DNA of 64,000 nucleotides from Vibrio tubiashii ATCC 19109 (GTDB lineage Bacteria; Pseudomonadota; Gammaproteobacteria; Enterobacterales; Vibrionaceae): NCBI RefSeq assembly GCF_000772105.1, contig NZ_CP009355.1, positions 1,702,583 to 1,766,582 of the forward strand, read 5' to 3'. Shown piece by piece: positions 19,366 to 28,409 of this stretch (position 1 is its first letter; each line of letters starts with the position of its first letter). The notes under the pieces were generated by a model. It saw only the letters and a program-made list of their open reading frames with translations, ran no database searches and was not told where the DNA came from. The position numbers and the translations under genes were made by a program.

Positions 19366-19745
19366 TCTTGCCTCTCACAAGGCTTGATCTTAGGCCGCCA
19401 ATAGACAAACCCATAAACCACTATATTTATTCCCACTGCCACCACACCGAGAAAAACCTGAATGTCAGAACTCAATCCAGGCGGATAAATTATGGGAACG
19501 ACATAGTGCTCAACAAATCCCCCCGGATAACCTTCAACACCTGCAGAGAACCTGAGTTTGTTTTCTAGTGGTGTCAAAGGACAAATCCAGCCATTAACAC
19601 TTATCGCTACAGCCCATAAGGCCGCTGGAATATGGACATACAACATATACCGACGCCAAAGCACTAGCATGCCTCCAAGCAAGGCGAAGATAATAAACAA
19701 CAGATGAAGTATGACGACTAGATCAGCCAACGTTCGATAAATCAT
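19362..19745 (-). CDS. DUF2784-family membrane protein
   Basis: The 127-residue protein has four hydrophobic segments and the pattern of DUF2784 proteins: N-terminal LADLVVILHLLFI, then NGWICPLTPLENKLR and GFVEHYVVPIIYPPGL. Function is unknown for the family. It shares an ATGA stop-start overlap with the alpha/beta hydrolase gene. Confidence 0.82.
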   Translation of the reverse strand: MIYRTLADLVVILHLLFIIFALLGGMLVLWRRYMLYVHIPAALWAVAISVNGWICPLTPLENKLRFSAGVEGYPGGFVEHYVVPIIYPPGLSSDIQVFLGVVAVGINIVVYGFVYWRPKIKPCERQE

Positions 19746-19847
19746 ATTTTTTCACCCTTCCCTAGGTCAAAAATAGCTTACCGATACAATTAGTGTTATC
19801 TACATATTTGGGAGTTTAAAGTAATGCTCCGATCAACAAACAAGAGT

Positions 19848-21533
19848 TCAGCTATCAAACCAGAGTCTTTGTAGCGATAAAATTCCAGCACTGTCTGTCT
19901 CCAAACCGTGCAGAGAGTTGGCGACATCGTAACTCTCAGAATCGCGCCACAAAGGCACAAACACACCATTCTGAATCAGCCAATCCTCACAGCGATAAAG
20001 CTCATTGAGGAAGTCTTGCTCGGTATCACTTGCCAACATCAGTTGATCAACAATAGAGAGAAACGCTTGCTGCTGCTCCGCTGAAAGGCAAGAAGTGAAC
20101 GCCAAGCTAGTGAGCAACCATTTGTAATAGCCAAACACAGTGTTGTTAGGAAAAACATACCCTCCAACGGCAAAATCAATCCATGTCTGCTTCAAATGCT
20201 CTAGAGGGAAGAGCTCAATCTCAGCACCTTGCTGTCTAAGGTGCTCAATCAGTTTTAACCTAGGCTCAGTCTGACCTGAAATACACACTCTCAGTGGTCG
20301 AGTAGGCTTACTTTGATTCGGGTGATAAAGAAACACACCTTTGTTTTGATGATAACCAGTGATGGAGTTGGCAATAGGAATGTAGTCACTGGCTTGCTGT
20401 CGACAGAACTCTCGCGCTTGGTGAAAAATCCATGCTTTTTCGTCCATCGACAGTTCTGATTGATGATGTTTAAATTCGATCACATCACAGCCTGTTTGCA
20501 ATGAGATCTTGTCAACACCTCCGCTTGGAGAGGCTGGGCATCGATGATGTACGATATGCCCTTGAACACTGCTATCTGCGTCATCACTCGTCCAAAACTC
20601 CGCCCGGTCGATAAAACCACCTGCTGAGAAGTAATTAGGATTCTTCGCCAATATCCAATGATGTTCCGAACTGGCTTCAAGTGCATAAGGCCCCGTCCCA
20701 TAAGGAATCTCCTGCTCTGGGCTGTCTAAATAGATTGGAGCATGAGCCTCGGACAGTAGATGTAGAATCGACTCATGGCGCTGAGACATCTTGATCACCA
20801 CCCATAGACCTTCGGCCACCACTTCCAATATATGACGATAGAGGATTTGGTAGTTGTGCGGCTTGCTCACTCGATCTTCGATACATTTTGCGACGTGCTG
20901 GGCAGTCAGCTTTTCACCATTGTGAAAATGGACATCGGGTCTAATCCTTAGCCACAGCTCATTTTCTCTAAACTCGTAGTGGTGTGCTAGATGTGGTCGT
21001 ATCGCTCCTGTTTCATTGTCGTACTTAAGTAACGTATCGAACATGGCTTCAATGTACAGTCGTGAACTGGATCTATAGGCCCACAATGGATGCATAATAG
21101 GAAGAGAATAAGGAACTAAGGTCACTAGGGTGTTCAGGTTTTTTAAGCTTTCCTGTGCCTGCGTCAGCCAACTTGGTAGTTTTTTACGAAACATCTCCTC
21201 ATAACCAAACAGATCCGCGTACCTTGCTGCTTCACTCAAATGCCCTTTGTGACAATGCTGCTCAAGAACACTCATCAATGCGGACTCAAAACTATCGAGC
21301 AAGGTTATCTCTGACTTGTTACCCCGACCTCTACCCGGCTTCCACGAAATCCAACCAATACTCGCTAAGGTTTTCATTAGCTTGGCAATATTACGCTCAG
21401 AACAGCTAAGTTGCTCAGCTAAAGTCTGGACATCGGTTGTTGCTGCGATATTCAGCGAATAGTAACGACTCAACTGCTGCAATCGCTGCAAGTGGATCTG
21501 AGTGATAAAAGGTGAACTTTGATTTTCTACCAT
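19848..21533 (-). CDS. SgrR-like transcriptional regulator with solute-binding domain
   Basis: The 561-residue protein has an SgrR-type N-terminal winged helix (about 1-115, LAEQLSCSERNIAKLMKTL) followed by a large SBP_bac_5-like domain (about 165-555, with HFHNGEKLTAQHV and YGTGPYALE). SgrR proteins sense a cytoplasmic sugar phosphate or peptide ligand through the binding-protein domain. In E. coli, SgrR drives the divergent sRNA SgrS. Here the divergent neighbour is a 51-codon membrane ORF at 21601. The target and ligand are unknown. A YbaE-type paralogue is an alternative name. Confidence 0.85.
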   Translation of the reverse strand: MVENQSSPFITQIHLQRLQQLSRYYSLNIAATTDVQTLAEQLSCSERNIAKLMKTLASIGWISWKPGRGRGNKSEITLLDSFESALMSVLEQHCHKGHLSEAARYADLFGYEEMFRKKLPSWLTQAQESLKNLNTLVTLVPYSLPIMHPLWAYRSSSRLYIEAMFDTLLKYDNETGAIRPHLAHHYEFRENELWLRIRPDVHFHNGEKLTAQHVAKCIEDRVSKPHNYQILYRHILEVVAEGLWVVIKMSQRHESILHLLSEAHAPIYLDSPEQEIPYGTGPYALEASSEHHWILAKNPNYFSAGGFIDRAEFWTSDDADSSVQGHIVHHRCPASPSGGVDKISLQTGCDVIEFKHHQSELSMDEKAWIFHQAREFCRQQASDYIPIANSITGYHQNKGVFLYHPNQSKPTRPLRVCISGQTEPRLKLIEHLRQQGAEIELFPLEHLKQTWIDFAVGGYVFPNNTVFGYYKWLLTSLAFTSCLSAEQQQAFLSIVDQLMLASDTEQDFLNELYRCEDWLIQNGVFVPLWRDSESYDVANSLHGLETDSAGILSLQRLWFDS

Positions 21534-21600
21534 ATCATTATTACTTCCTGTTTATTCAACAATAATAACCAGCAGAGACAGAGAAAGCAGGAGAGATTTT

Positions 21601-21756
21601 ATGGACCCTTTAGGCTATGCACTTTACACATTGAATGGTAAGGACTATTTAGTCAACCCAGAAGTAAAACAACCCATTACGGACAAAGTACCACCCGCTG
21701 CAATGCATGTTTTATGTGTATTTTTCATCGGCTTGTTTGTTGGGATGTTGTTTTAA
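21601..21756 (+). CDS. Small single-span membrane protein divergent from the SgrR-like gene
   Basis: A 51-residue frame (MDPLGYALYTLNGKDY at the start) ends in one strongly hydrophobic segment (about residues 35-51, VLCVFFIGLFVGMLF). GCAGGAGAG lies 6 bases before the ATG, a very good ribosome-binding site. It is read divergently from the SgrR-like regulator, whose start is 67 bases away. It does not resemble the SgrT peptide of enterobacteria. I do not recognise the family; the coding call rests on the ribosome-binding site, placement and composition. Confidence 0.6.
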   Translation: MDPLGYALYTLNGKDYLVNPEVKQPITDKVPPAAMHVLCVFFIGLFVGMLF

Positions 21757-21897
21757 GAGTTTCGTATTGTGGAGTCGTCACTTTTGAGCGCCTAGAGCAA
21801 CCACTCCAACACTTGGATGCAAATAAATCAAAATGAAAATAGACAGAGCGTTGTACATCGTTAATATAAGGGGCAATTTTCGCTCTAATGGTTATCT

Positions 21898-22497
21898 ATG
21901 AATAAAGCCTTTGTAATCCGTGCCCGCGCAGCTTCGACTGACCATAAGGTTTTCGTTGAGGGAGTCGGTGGCGACGCTCATTCCGAAATTCTTGCTCATG
22001 TATTGATGAATGCGATTTTCACTGCTCAATCTCATCGAGATGACGTGAAGGTCTATCTGGTCATCGAAAGTACCGCAGACTTTTCGCGCACTCTATGCTT
22101 TGAGTCCTCTCAGCTTTCCAACATTGGTGGCTTTCATGAATCGGCGTTAATCGCTTTAATTGCGAAGGCATTAGAGCACTCTGTCGGCATGAAAAAAGAA
22201 GAGCTGCGCAATGTGGCAAGCGGCTTAAGTGTCGAAACCATCAGCTTTGAAAAACTGGTTCAGCGCTTGGCAGAAGACTATATGCTCTACTTACTTGATA
22301 AAAAGGGCACGGACATTCGTGACGAGCCGTTTGATGGCAATGCCTGTTTTATCCTAACCGACCACATTCCAATGCCGAAAAAGAGTTGGAACAGTCTTAA
22401 GCGTTTAGGAACACAAAAGGTAAGCCTTGGGCCTCAAATGCTGTTTGCGTCTCAATGTATCGTACTTATTCATAATGAGTTTGATCGACGCGGGTAA
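21898..22497 (+). CDS. TrmY-like tRNA pseudouridine-N1-methyltransferase homologue (UPF0217)
   Basis: The 199-residue protein matches the SPOUT-class TrmY family: MNKAFVIRARAASTDH at the start, GGDAHSEILAHVLMNAIF, IGGFHESALIALIAKAL and the knot region with FILTDHIPMPKKSW and VSLGPQMLFASQCIVLIHNEFDR. TrmY methylates N1 of pseudouridine 54 in archaeal tRNA. Bacterial homologues occur in Vibrio; I recall a V. cholerae chromosome 2 member with a solved structure. The bacterial substrate is not settled to my knowledge. It stands alone and is followed by a strong terminator. Confidence 0.85.
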   Translation: MNKAFVIRARAASTDHKVFVEGVGGDAHSEILAHVLMNAIFTAQSHRDDVKVYLVIESTADFSRTLCFESSQLSNIGGFHESALIALIAKALEHSVGMKKEELRNVASGLSVETISFEKLVQRLAEDYMLYLLDKKGTDIRDEPFDGNACFILTDHIPMPKKSWNSLKRLGTQKVSLGPQMLFASQCIVLIHNEFDRRG

Positions 22498-22561
22498 CGC
22501 AGTTAGTTAGAGTTCATATAGGTGCCAATTGCCTCTATAACTCGAACTTCATTAAATACAA

Positions 22562-22587
22562 AAACGGCCGCTAACTAGCGGCCGTTT
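22562..22587. terminator. Strong terminator hairpin, probably bidirectional
   Basis: An 11-bp perfect GC-rich stem AAACGGCCGCT / AGCGGCCGTTT with loop AACT sits between the convergent trmY-like and glycerate kinase genes, with A/T flanks on both sides. Confidence 0.8.
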
Positions 22588-22603
22588 ACAGTGTAAAGGG
22601 AAG

Positions 22604-23740
22604 TTATTTTAGCGTCATTGCCAGTGCAGCGGCAACGTTACGTGAGGTCATCTCGACATTGAATGCCGCTTCTTTAAGCGCAGTCGGCAGATCGGTTGCT
22701 CCCAGCACTACGCTGTAGACGGCATCAATGCCGTGTTCATGCACAACGTGGCAATCTTGCGCGATACTTCCCGCAATACCAATCACAGGCAAGTCGTACT
22801 GTTTGGCAGTGCGAGCGACACCGATTGGTGTTTTGCCATGAATGGTTTGGCTATCGATACGACCTTCACCAGTAATCACTAAATCCGCATCTTTAACCAC
22901 TTCGGCCAGATTGACTGCATCCATGACAATGCTGATACCTGGGCGTAGGCTCGCATCAAACAGACCAAGTAGAGCCGCTCCAAGGCCACCCGCAGCACCT
23001 GCGCCAGCTTGGTCTATCACTTCTTTACCGTTAGTTTGGCGAATCACCTCAGCGTAGTGAGCTAGGTTACTGTCTAGCTGCTCTACCATTTCAGGCGTTG
23101 CGCCTTTTTGCGGGCCAAAGATATGAGATGCGCCTTTCGGGCCACACAGTGGATTATCAACATCACACGCCACCTCTAACTTAACATCAGCTAGGCGGCT
23201 ATCTAGACCAGACAAATCAATGCTAGCAAGCTTCTCAAGCGCTCCGCCCCCATAAGCTAGATCAGCGCCTTGTTCGTCTTGCAAGCGAGCCCCTAACGCT
23301 TGGGCCATACCAATACCACCATCATTGGTCGCACTGCCACCAATGCCTACAATGATATGTTTCACCCCAGCATCAAGTGCTGCTTTAATCAGTTCGCCAG
23401 TCCCATAGGTCGTCGTTAACAGTGGATTACGCTTCGCTGGTTCAACAAGGTGTAAACCCGATGCCGCGGCCATCTCAATCACGGCTGTAGAGCCATCGCC
23501 CAACAAGCCATAGAAACCTTCAACAGGCTGACCTAACGGTCCTGTCACCGTTGCCGTTACAATGCGACCACCCGTTGCATCAACTAATGACTGCACGGTA
23601 CCTTCACCGCCATCAGCCATTGGCAACTTAACAAACTCTGCGTCTGGCATTACTTTTTTAAAGCCGTTTTCAATCGCAGTCGCCACTTCCATAGCAGTTA
23701 AACTTTCTTTGTACGAATCAGGAGCAATTACAATCTTCAT
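22604..23740 (-). CDS. Glycerate kinase (GarK/GlxK family)
   Basis: The 378-residue protein starts MKIVIAPDSYKESLTA, the family hallmark. ATG 23740 is preferred over 23746 because AAGGA lies 6 bases before the former and touches the latter. Further motifs are LPMADGGEGTV, GIGGSATNDGG and ITGEGRIDSQT. The family phosphorylates D-glycerate with ATP, giving 2-phosphoglycerate in characterised E. coli enzymes. It lies 9 bases after the GntP-type permease gene and completes the glyoxylate to glycerate route encoded downstream of cdaR. garK and glxK cannot be told apart. Confidence 0.9.
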   Translation of the reverse strand: MKIVIAPDSYKESLTAMEVATAIENGFKKVMPDAEFVKLPMADGGEGTVQSLVDATGGRIVTATVTGPLGQPVEGFYGLLGDGSTAVIEMAAASGLHLVEPAKRNPLLTTTYGTGELIKAALDAGVKHIIVGIGGSATNDGGIGMAQALGARLQDEQGADLAYGGGALEKLASIDLSGLDSRLADVKLEVACDVDNPLCGPKGASHIFGPQKGATPEMVEQLDSNLAHYAEVIRQTNGKEVIDQAGAGAAGGLGAALLGLFDASLRPGISIVMDAVNLAEVVKDADLVITGEGRIDSQTIHGKTPIGVARTAKQYDLPVIGIAGSIAQDCHVVHEHGIDAVYSVVLGATDLPTALKEAAFNVEMTSRNVAAALAMTLK

Positions 23741-23749
23741 TTTCATTCC

Positions 23750-25015
23750 TTAAACAAATAAACCAAACACACCGAACATCATGGTCGAGACGAAGGCGAT
23801 CATTAGACCTACCGCAGACTCGTATGGAATCAACTTCAGACGTTCGCGAATATCCATGTGAACTGCACCGCCCGTCGCATGGAAGAAGCTGCCATGTGGC
23901 ATGTGATCGAGAACTGTCGCTCCCGAATGAATCATTGCAGCGCCTGCTAATGCTGGCACTCCGAGTTCTAAAATTGTGCCGCTAAATACACTTGAAGCGA
24001 CTGCCGTACCCGCCGTTGTCGACGCTGTTGCCAGTGCCATCATTGCACCTGAAATTGGTGCCAGTAAGAATGAAGGCAACCCAGATGCCGTCAATACATC
24101 AATCAATCCATCTTTAAGGCCAGAGTTAGCAATAATGCCCGCCAATGTACCTGTACCAAGCAACATTACTGCGACTGGCGCCATACGGCTAAGGCCTGCA
24201 ACAGCGAAGTGATTAGTATCTGCAAAGCGCCCCATGACTACGGCACCGATAAGGCCACCTAAAGGAAGCGCAATTAATGGGTCAACGTTAATACCAGCTA
24301 TCGGGCGTAGCGACAGCAGTGCAATCGCAACCAATGGTGCAACAATCGCTGCCTTAAAAGCGGGTAGGCGCGAATGATCCACTTCTACCACTTCACACGC
24401 ATCTACTTTAGAGCCTTTGTTTACAAGCTTTTTCGCGATGAAGTAAGCCAATACTAAGCCGCACAAACCAGGAATCACACCTGCCGCCATCACCGATGTC
24501 AGTGGGACATTAAACGCGTCGGCTGCTGCAATCGCGTTCGGGTTTGGTGACATCACATTACCCGCTTTACCGCCGCCCACCATGGCGAGCAAAATTGCGG
24601 TCTTAGAGATATCAGCGCGGCGTGCAATCGCGAGTGCAATTGGAGCGACCGTAATAACGGCAACATCGACAAATACACCAACCGCAGTCAAAATCATCGT
24701 CGCGATAGCGAGTGCAAGAAGCGCGCGTGTTTCACCCACTTTTTTCACTATGGTTTCGGCAATCGACGTTGCCGCACCCGACTCAATCAAGACGCCCGCT
24801 AGTACACCAGCGGCAAGAATACGGAGTACCGCAGTAACGATACCTTGCGCACCACCAATCATCAGTGAAACTGTGTCAGTCAGTGATACACCACCGACCA
24901 CACCACCAATTAAGGCACCAATAATCATGCCGTATGCAGGCGGCACTTTTTTCAAAATAAGGGCGATGGCGACGACCAAAGCGGTCAACGCACCAAGGGT
25001 AGTGACTTCTATCAT
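23750..25015 (-). CDS. GntP-family permease (gluconate/glycerate type)
   Basis: The 421-residue protein is almost entirely hydrophobic, with about 12 membrane segments. It carries GntP-like features (GGGKAGNVMSPNPNAIAAADAF and SGATVLDHMPHGSFFHATGG, landmark motifs). It is shorter than classical GntP (about 440-450). Co-transcription with glycerate kinase suggests uptake of D-glycerate or a sugar acid. Two direct repeats upstream (25084-25138) probably bind CdaR. Confidence 0.87.
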   Translation of the reverse strand: MIEVTTLGALTALVVAIALILKKVPPAYGMIIGALIGGVVGGVSLTDTVSLMIGGAQGIVTAVLRILAAGVLAGVLIESGAATSIAETIVKKVGETRALLALAIATMILTAVGVFVDVAVITVAPIALAIARRADISKTAILLAMVGGGKAGNVMSPNPNAIAAADAFNVPLTSVMAAGVIPGLCGLVLAYFIAKKLVNKGSKVDACEVVEVDHSRLPAFKAAIVAPLVAIALLSLRPIAGINVDPLIALPLGGLIGAVVMGRFADTNHFAVAGLSRMAPVAVMLLGTGTLAGIIANSGLKDGLIDVLTASGLPSFLLAPISGAMMALATASTTAGTAVASSVFSGTILELGVPALAGAAMIHSGATVLDHMPHGSFFHATGGAVHMDIRERLKLIPYESAVGLMIAFVSTMMFGVFGLFV

Positions 25016-25083
25016 TTTGTTGTTATTTCCGATTATTTTGTGAACTGCCTGAAGAGTAAGAGCAGAGACAAATAAATTCTTTA

Positions 25084-25138
25084 TGCAAAATGACAGATTT
25101 ATTATTATCTGAAACGAACGTTTTTGTGCAAAATGACA
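25084..25138. promoter_or_regulatory. Direct repeats upstream of the permease-kinase operon, possible CdaR sites
   Basis: TGCAAAATGACA occurs at 25084-25095 and again at 25127-25138, 43 bp apart (about four turns), in the spacer between cdaR and the permease. Assignment to CdaR is inference from position. Confidence 0.5.
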
Positions 25139-25153
25139 AAAACCTTCAAATAA

Positions 25154-26320
25154 TCACACACATTTTAGGGCTAAATACAGTTGAACTTTATGGTCTAACT
25201 TATTGATTTTTAAACTTGTAACTTCTTCAATCTTTTCTATTCGGTAACGCAGTGTATTGCGGTGAATATGGAGAGCTGCACAGGTTTGAGCCAGATCGCA
25301 ATCCTGAGCAAAAAATTCCTTTAACGTCTTAACCAGAACATCTTTACTATCGTGTTGCTGCAAAACTTCAATCGGGTGACTTATCTGATTGCGACGCCAC
25401 TCATCTTGCTTCAAATTATCAATCAGAACCGACAGCTTATGCTCCTGATAAAATAAGATCGCGTCTTTGCTTTCATCGCTACAAGCTAGGGTCGCCTTGG
25501 CCGTTTCATAAGAGCGAGATAACCCGGTAAGGCCGGGGAAATACTCTCCCATGGCGATTTTGACCGTAAAATCCGCCTCTTGAGCGATCCGCTTAAGCAG
25601 GCGTTTAACCCGCTTTTTCTCTTCAGCTTTGCTCCATGTATTGTCGACTAAGGTCACTGGCTTGAGCACGACAACTTCGTTTTGAGAGACAGACACAATA
25701 CCTACAATGTTGTCTCGCTCTGGGTACTCCAACAGGTGCACTAGCTTCTGCAACTGCTCTAACGTCAAAGGTTGACCTTGCTTAGGTATCACCTTAACTG
25801 TGGCAGCGATCCTTGGCTGAGCTAAATCCAAATCTAATCGTTCTGCTATCGATAGCAGCTGGGTTTCATTTAAGGTAGAACCCTGTATTAGCTGCAGCAG
25901 TAGCTCTTCTCTATGACGTTTATTCCACTGAATCTGAGCCATTAAATCAGCTTGCTCAACGATGAGTTCAGCGGTCATCTTAACCAGTTCGCCATAGCGT
26001 CTGACCTCTTCAGGCTGCCCTGAAATACCGACTACACCAATCACACTATCTTGATGCAAAATAGGCAAGTTAATCCCTTCTTTTACACCAATCAGAGTAC
26101 TGGCAACCGTATGATTAATTTCAACTGTTCGGTTGTCATGTATCGCCAATAAGGCGCCTTCATGGGTTCGGTGCAATCGCGCTGGATCGCTTGAGCCGAT
26201 AATTATCCCGTTCTCATCCATCACATTGACAGGAAACTGGATAATTTTTGTCGCGCGCTCAACGATTTGTCTCGCGATTAACGTATTTAGCTGCATCTCT
26301 TTACTCGTACTCGAAGCCAT
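25154..26320 (-). CDS. cdaR: CdaR-type sugar diacid regulator
   Basis: The 388-residue protein has an N-terminal diacid-sensing domain (IARQIVERATKIIQFPVNVMDENG, then HEGALLAI, INLPI and VIGVVGISGQPEEVRRYGELV), a central GGDEF-like domain and a C-terminal PucR-type helix-turn-helix (DCDLAQTCAALHIHRNTLRYRIEKI). E. coli CdaR activates glycerate, galactarate and glucarate genes. I place the start at ATG 26320 (MASSTSKEM), with AGGAAG upstream; the 75-residue extension to 26545 does not look like family sequence. It precedes the permease/kinase operon, which it presumably activates. Confidence 0.88.
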   Translation of the reverse strand: MASSTSKEMQLNTLIARQIVERATKIIQFPVNVMDENGIIIGSSDPARLHRTHEGALLAIHDNRTVEINHTVASTLIGVKEGINLPILHQDSVIGVVGISGQPEEVRRYGELVKMTAELIVEQADLMAQIQWNKRHREELLLQLIQGSTLNETQLLSIAERLDLDLAQPRIAATVKVIPKQGQPLTLEQLQKLVHLLEYPERDNIVGIVSVSQNEVVVLKPVTLVDNTWSKAEEKKRVKRLLKRIAQEADFTVKIAMGEYFPGLTGLSRSYETAKATLACSDESKDAILFYQEHKLSVLIDNLKQDEWRRNQISHPIEVLQQHDSKDVLVKTLKEFFAQDCDLAQTCAALHIHRNTLRYRIEKIEEVTSLKINKLDHKVQLYLALKCV

Positions 26321-26572
26321 ACTCTTCCTAGGGCTAACATAGCACAACTCCCCCGCGCTTTTATTGCGCCAACAGTGCCTGCAGCTGAGTAACCAAGAAA
26401 AAATCCCGATGTAAGCACGCGAGGTGCCTGCTAAGACGAGGCCCGAACGAGCCTCTACCTGTTGCCTTACAACGGGAACGCGTACAAAAGGAGACGAAAA
26501 ACTACGCGATTTAAGTAATATCAACCCGACTGATTTCCCCCACAACGGCTAGTCAGCAAGATTGATATATAG

Positions 26573-26609
26573 ATACCAATCACCATCAAATGCTTGTCGT
26601 GATTGGTAT
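26573..26609. repeat. Inverted repeat hairpin between garR and cdaR
   Basis: An 11-bp perfect pair ATACCAATCAC / GTGATTGGTAT with a 15-base loop. Its termini resemble those of the MITE-like element at 13485 (ACCAAT...ATTGGT), so it may be a shortened copy or a terminator-like stem. Confidence 0.5.
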
Positions 26610-26667
26610 GGGATAGCGAGGGAGAGGAGTCCTTGCTACCCCAGACGGAAACTAGAGGCAGTAGACC

Positions 26668-27564
26668 CTAATCTCGAATCGAATGTCCTGAGCGCTTCTC
26701 AATCGCTTTAATCAGCGCTGAGTGGTCCCAGTCCTGTCCGCCTTGAGCTGCACACTCTTCAAACAGCTCTTGTGCGTTCTGCGTATTAGGCAGTGCAACT
26801 TCTAACTCTTTGGCACCCGTTAGCGCGAGATCTAAGTCCTTCTGGTGCAGCGAGATTCTGAAACCAGGGTCAAACGTGCCTTCAATCATACGCTCGCCGT
26901 GGACTTCCAAGATCTTAGAGCTTGCAAACCCACCTAGTAGCGCTTGACGCACACGCGCTGGATCAGCGCCCGCTTTTGAAGCAAACACCAGCGCTTCAGA
27001 AACCGCTTCAATGTTAAGTGCCACGATAATCTGATTGGCGACCTTACATGTTTGACCTGCACCGTTTTCTCCGACTAGGGTGATGTTTTTGCCCATCACC
27101 TCAAATAGAGGGCGAGCTTTATCAAACGCTTCTTGCGCGCCACCTACCATGATGCTTAGCGTAGCGTTAACCGCACCGACTTCACCACCAGACACTGGTG
27201 CGTCTAGGTACTGTGCACCACTTTCATTGATGCGCGCAGCAATCGCTTTGGTTGCCATTGGTGAGATTGAGCTCATGTCGATCACAAGCTTACCTTCAGC
27301 ACCACCCGCATTCAGGCCTGCTTCAACACCTTTCTCGCCAAATAGCACATCTTCTACTTGTGGTGTATTTGGCACCATAAGGATAATAACGTCTGCTGCT
27401 TCAGCGGCTGCTTGTGCAGAGTTAACAACTTGAGCTCCTGCATCCACCAAGTCTTTTGGCGCTGGGTTAAAGTGATCAGATAGCACAATGTCGTAACCGG
27501 CTTTTTGCAAGTTCGCTGCCATTGGGCGGCCCATAATACCTGTACCAATAAATGCAATTTTCAT
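26668..27564 (-). CDS. garR: 2-hydroxy-3-oxopropionate (tartronate semialdehyde) reductase
   Basis: The 298-residue protein belongs to the beta-hydroxyacid dehydrogenase family: Rossmann start IAFIGTGIMGRPMAANLQKAGY, substrate motif DAPVSGGEVGA, and the catalytic Lys region GAGQTCKVANQIIVALNIEAVSEAL. It reduces tartronate semialdehyde to D-glycerate with NAD(P)H. Gene order gcl-hyi-garR on one strand matches enterobacterial glyoxylate operons, where the paralogue is named glxR; either name would fit. Confidence 0.9.
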   Translation of the reverse strand: MKIAFIGTGIMGRPMAANLQKAGYDIVLSDHFNPAPKDLVDAGAQVVNSAQAAAEAADVIILMVPNTPQVEDVLFGEKGVEAGLNAGGAEGKLVIDMSSISPMATKAIAARINESGAQYLDAPVSGGEVGAVNATLSIMVGGAQEAFDKARPLFEVMGKNITLVGENGAGQTCKVANQIIVALNIEAVSEALVFASKAGADPARVRQALLGGFASSKILEVHGERMIEGTFDPGFRISLHQKDLDLALTGAKELEVALPNTQNAQELFEECAAQGGQDWDHSALIKAIEKRSGHSIRD

Positions 27565-27614
27565 ATTCTGTTCTCCGTAACGTTAGCCCACCCTTTGGCG
27601 GGCACAGACCGCAC

Positions 27615-28391
27615 TTAGCGGTATAGGTTGATCCAATCTAAGCCTTCAGTGGTGGTGGTTTTCGGCTTGTATTCACAGCCAACCCACCCTTGATAACCAA
27701 GCTCATCAAGATGTTTCAAGACGAATGGGTAGTTAATCTCCCCAGTACCCGGTTCATGTCTGCCTGGGTTGTCGGCTAACTGCACATGGGCAATTTGGTC
27801 GATGTTGGCACTCATGGTTGGCGCTAAGTCTCCTTCCATGATCTGCATGTGGTAGATGTCGTACTGAATGAACAGGTTGTCACTACCCACTTCTTTAATC
27901 ACCGCTTTCGCCTGCTCAGTGGTGTTGAGGAAGAATCCCGGGATGTCACGCGTATTGATGGCTTCAATCACTAAGCGAATGCCAGCCTCTTTTAGAGCCT
28001 GCGCGGCATAACGTAGGTTGATAACAAACGCCGCATGCGCATCATGTTGACTTACCCCTTGTGGAACGATCCCAGCGAGGCAGTTGATTTGGGTATTACC
28101 CAATACTTTGGCGTATTCAATGGCCTTGGCGACGCCTGCTTGAAACTCTTCAATTCGGTTTGGGTCCACCGCGATACCGCGCTCGCCCGCCTCCCAATCG
28201 CCGGCCGGAAGGTTGAACAGCACTTGGGTAAGTTGGTTTTCATCAAGTTTCTCCTTGATTTGAGCGGCTTCTAAGACGTAAGGAAATAAATACTCTACGC
28301 CACTAAAACCCGCCTTTGCTGCGGCCTCAAAGCGATCTTCGAAGTCCAATTCGGTAAACAACATGGATAAATTTGCTGCAAACTTTGCCAT
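27615..28391 (-). CDS. hyi: Hydroxypyruvate isomerase
   Basis: The 258-residue TIM-barrel protein starts MAKFAANLSMLFTELDFEDRFEAAAKAGF and has the catalytic and metal Glu residues in LVIEAINTRDIPGFFL, QYDIYHMQIMEGDL and GCEYKPK. It interconverts hydroxypyruvate and tartronate semialdehyde. Positioned between gcl and the reductase, so it links the carboligase product to the glycerate branch. It lies 18 bases downstream of gcl. Confidence 0.9.
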   Translation of the reverse strand: MAKFAANLSMLFTELDFEDRFEAAAKAGFSGVEYLFPYVLEAAQIKEKLDENQLTQVLFNLPAGDWEAGERGIAVDPNRIEEFQAGVAKAIEYAKVLGNTQINCLAGIVPQGVSQHDAHAAFVINLRYAAQALKEAGIRLVIEAINTRDIPGFFLNTTEQAKAVIKEVGSDNLFIQYDIYHMQIMEGDLAPTMSANIDQIAHVQLADNPGRHEPGTGEINYPFVLKHLDELGYQGWVGCEYKPKTTTTEGLDWINLYR

Positions 28392-28409
28392 TTTGATTTC
28401 CTTATTCTG

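Noticed and set aside
21540..21600. SgrS-like small RNA divergent from the SgrR-like gene
   Set aside because: No hairpin with a T-run or ptsG-pairing segment could be read; the spacer is too short before the small ORF.
22842..25043. Several long plus-strand ORFs opposite glycerate kinase and the permease
   Set aside because: They are antisense shadows of well-recognised genes in GC-richer sequence.
26321..26545. 75-residue N-terminal extension of CdaR
   Set aside because: Sequence is unlike CdaR proteins, and a good ribosome-binding site precedes ATG 26320.
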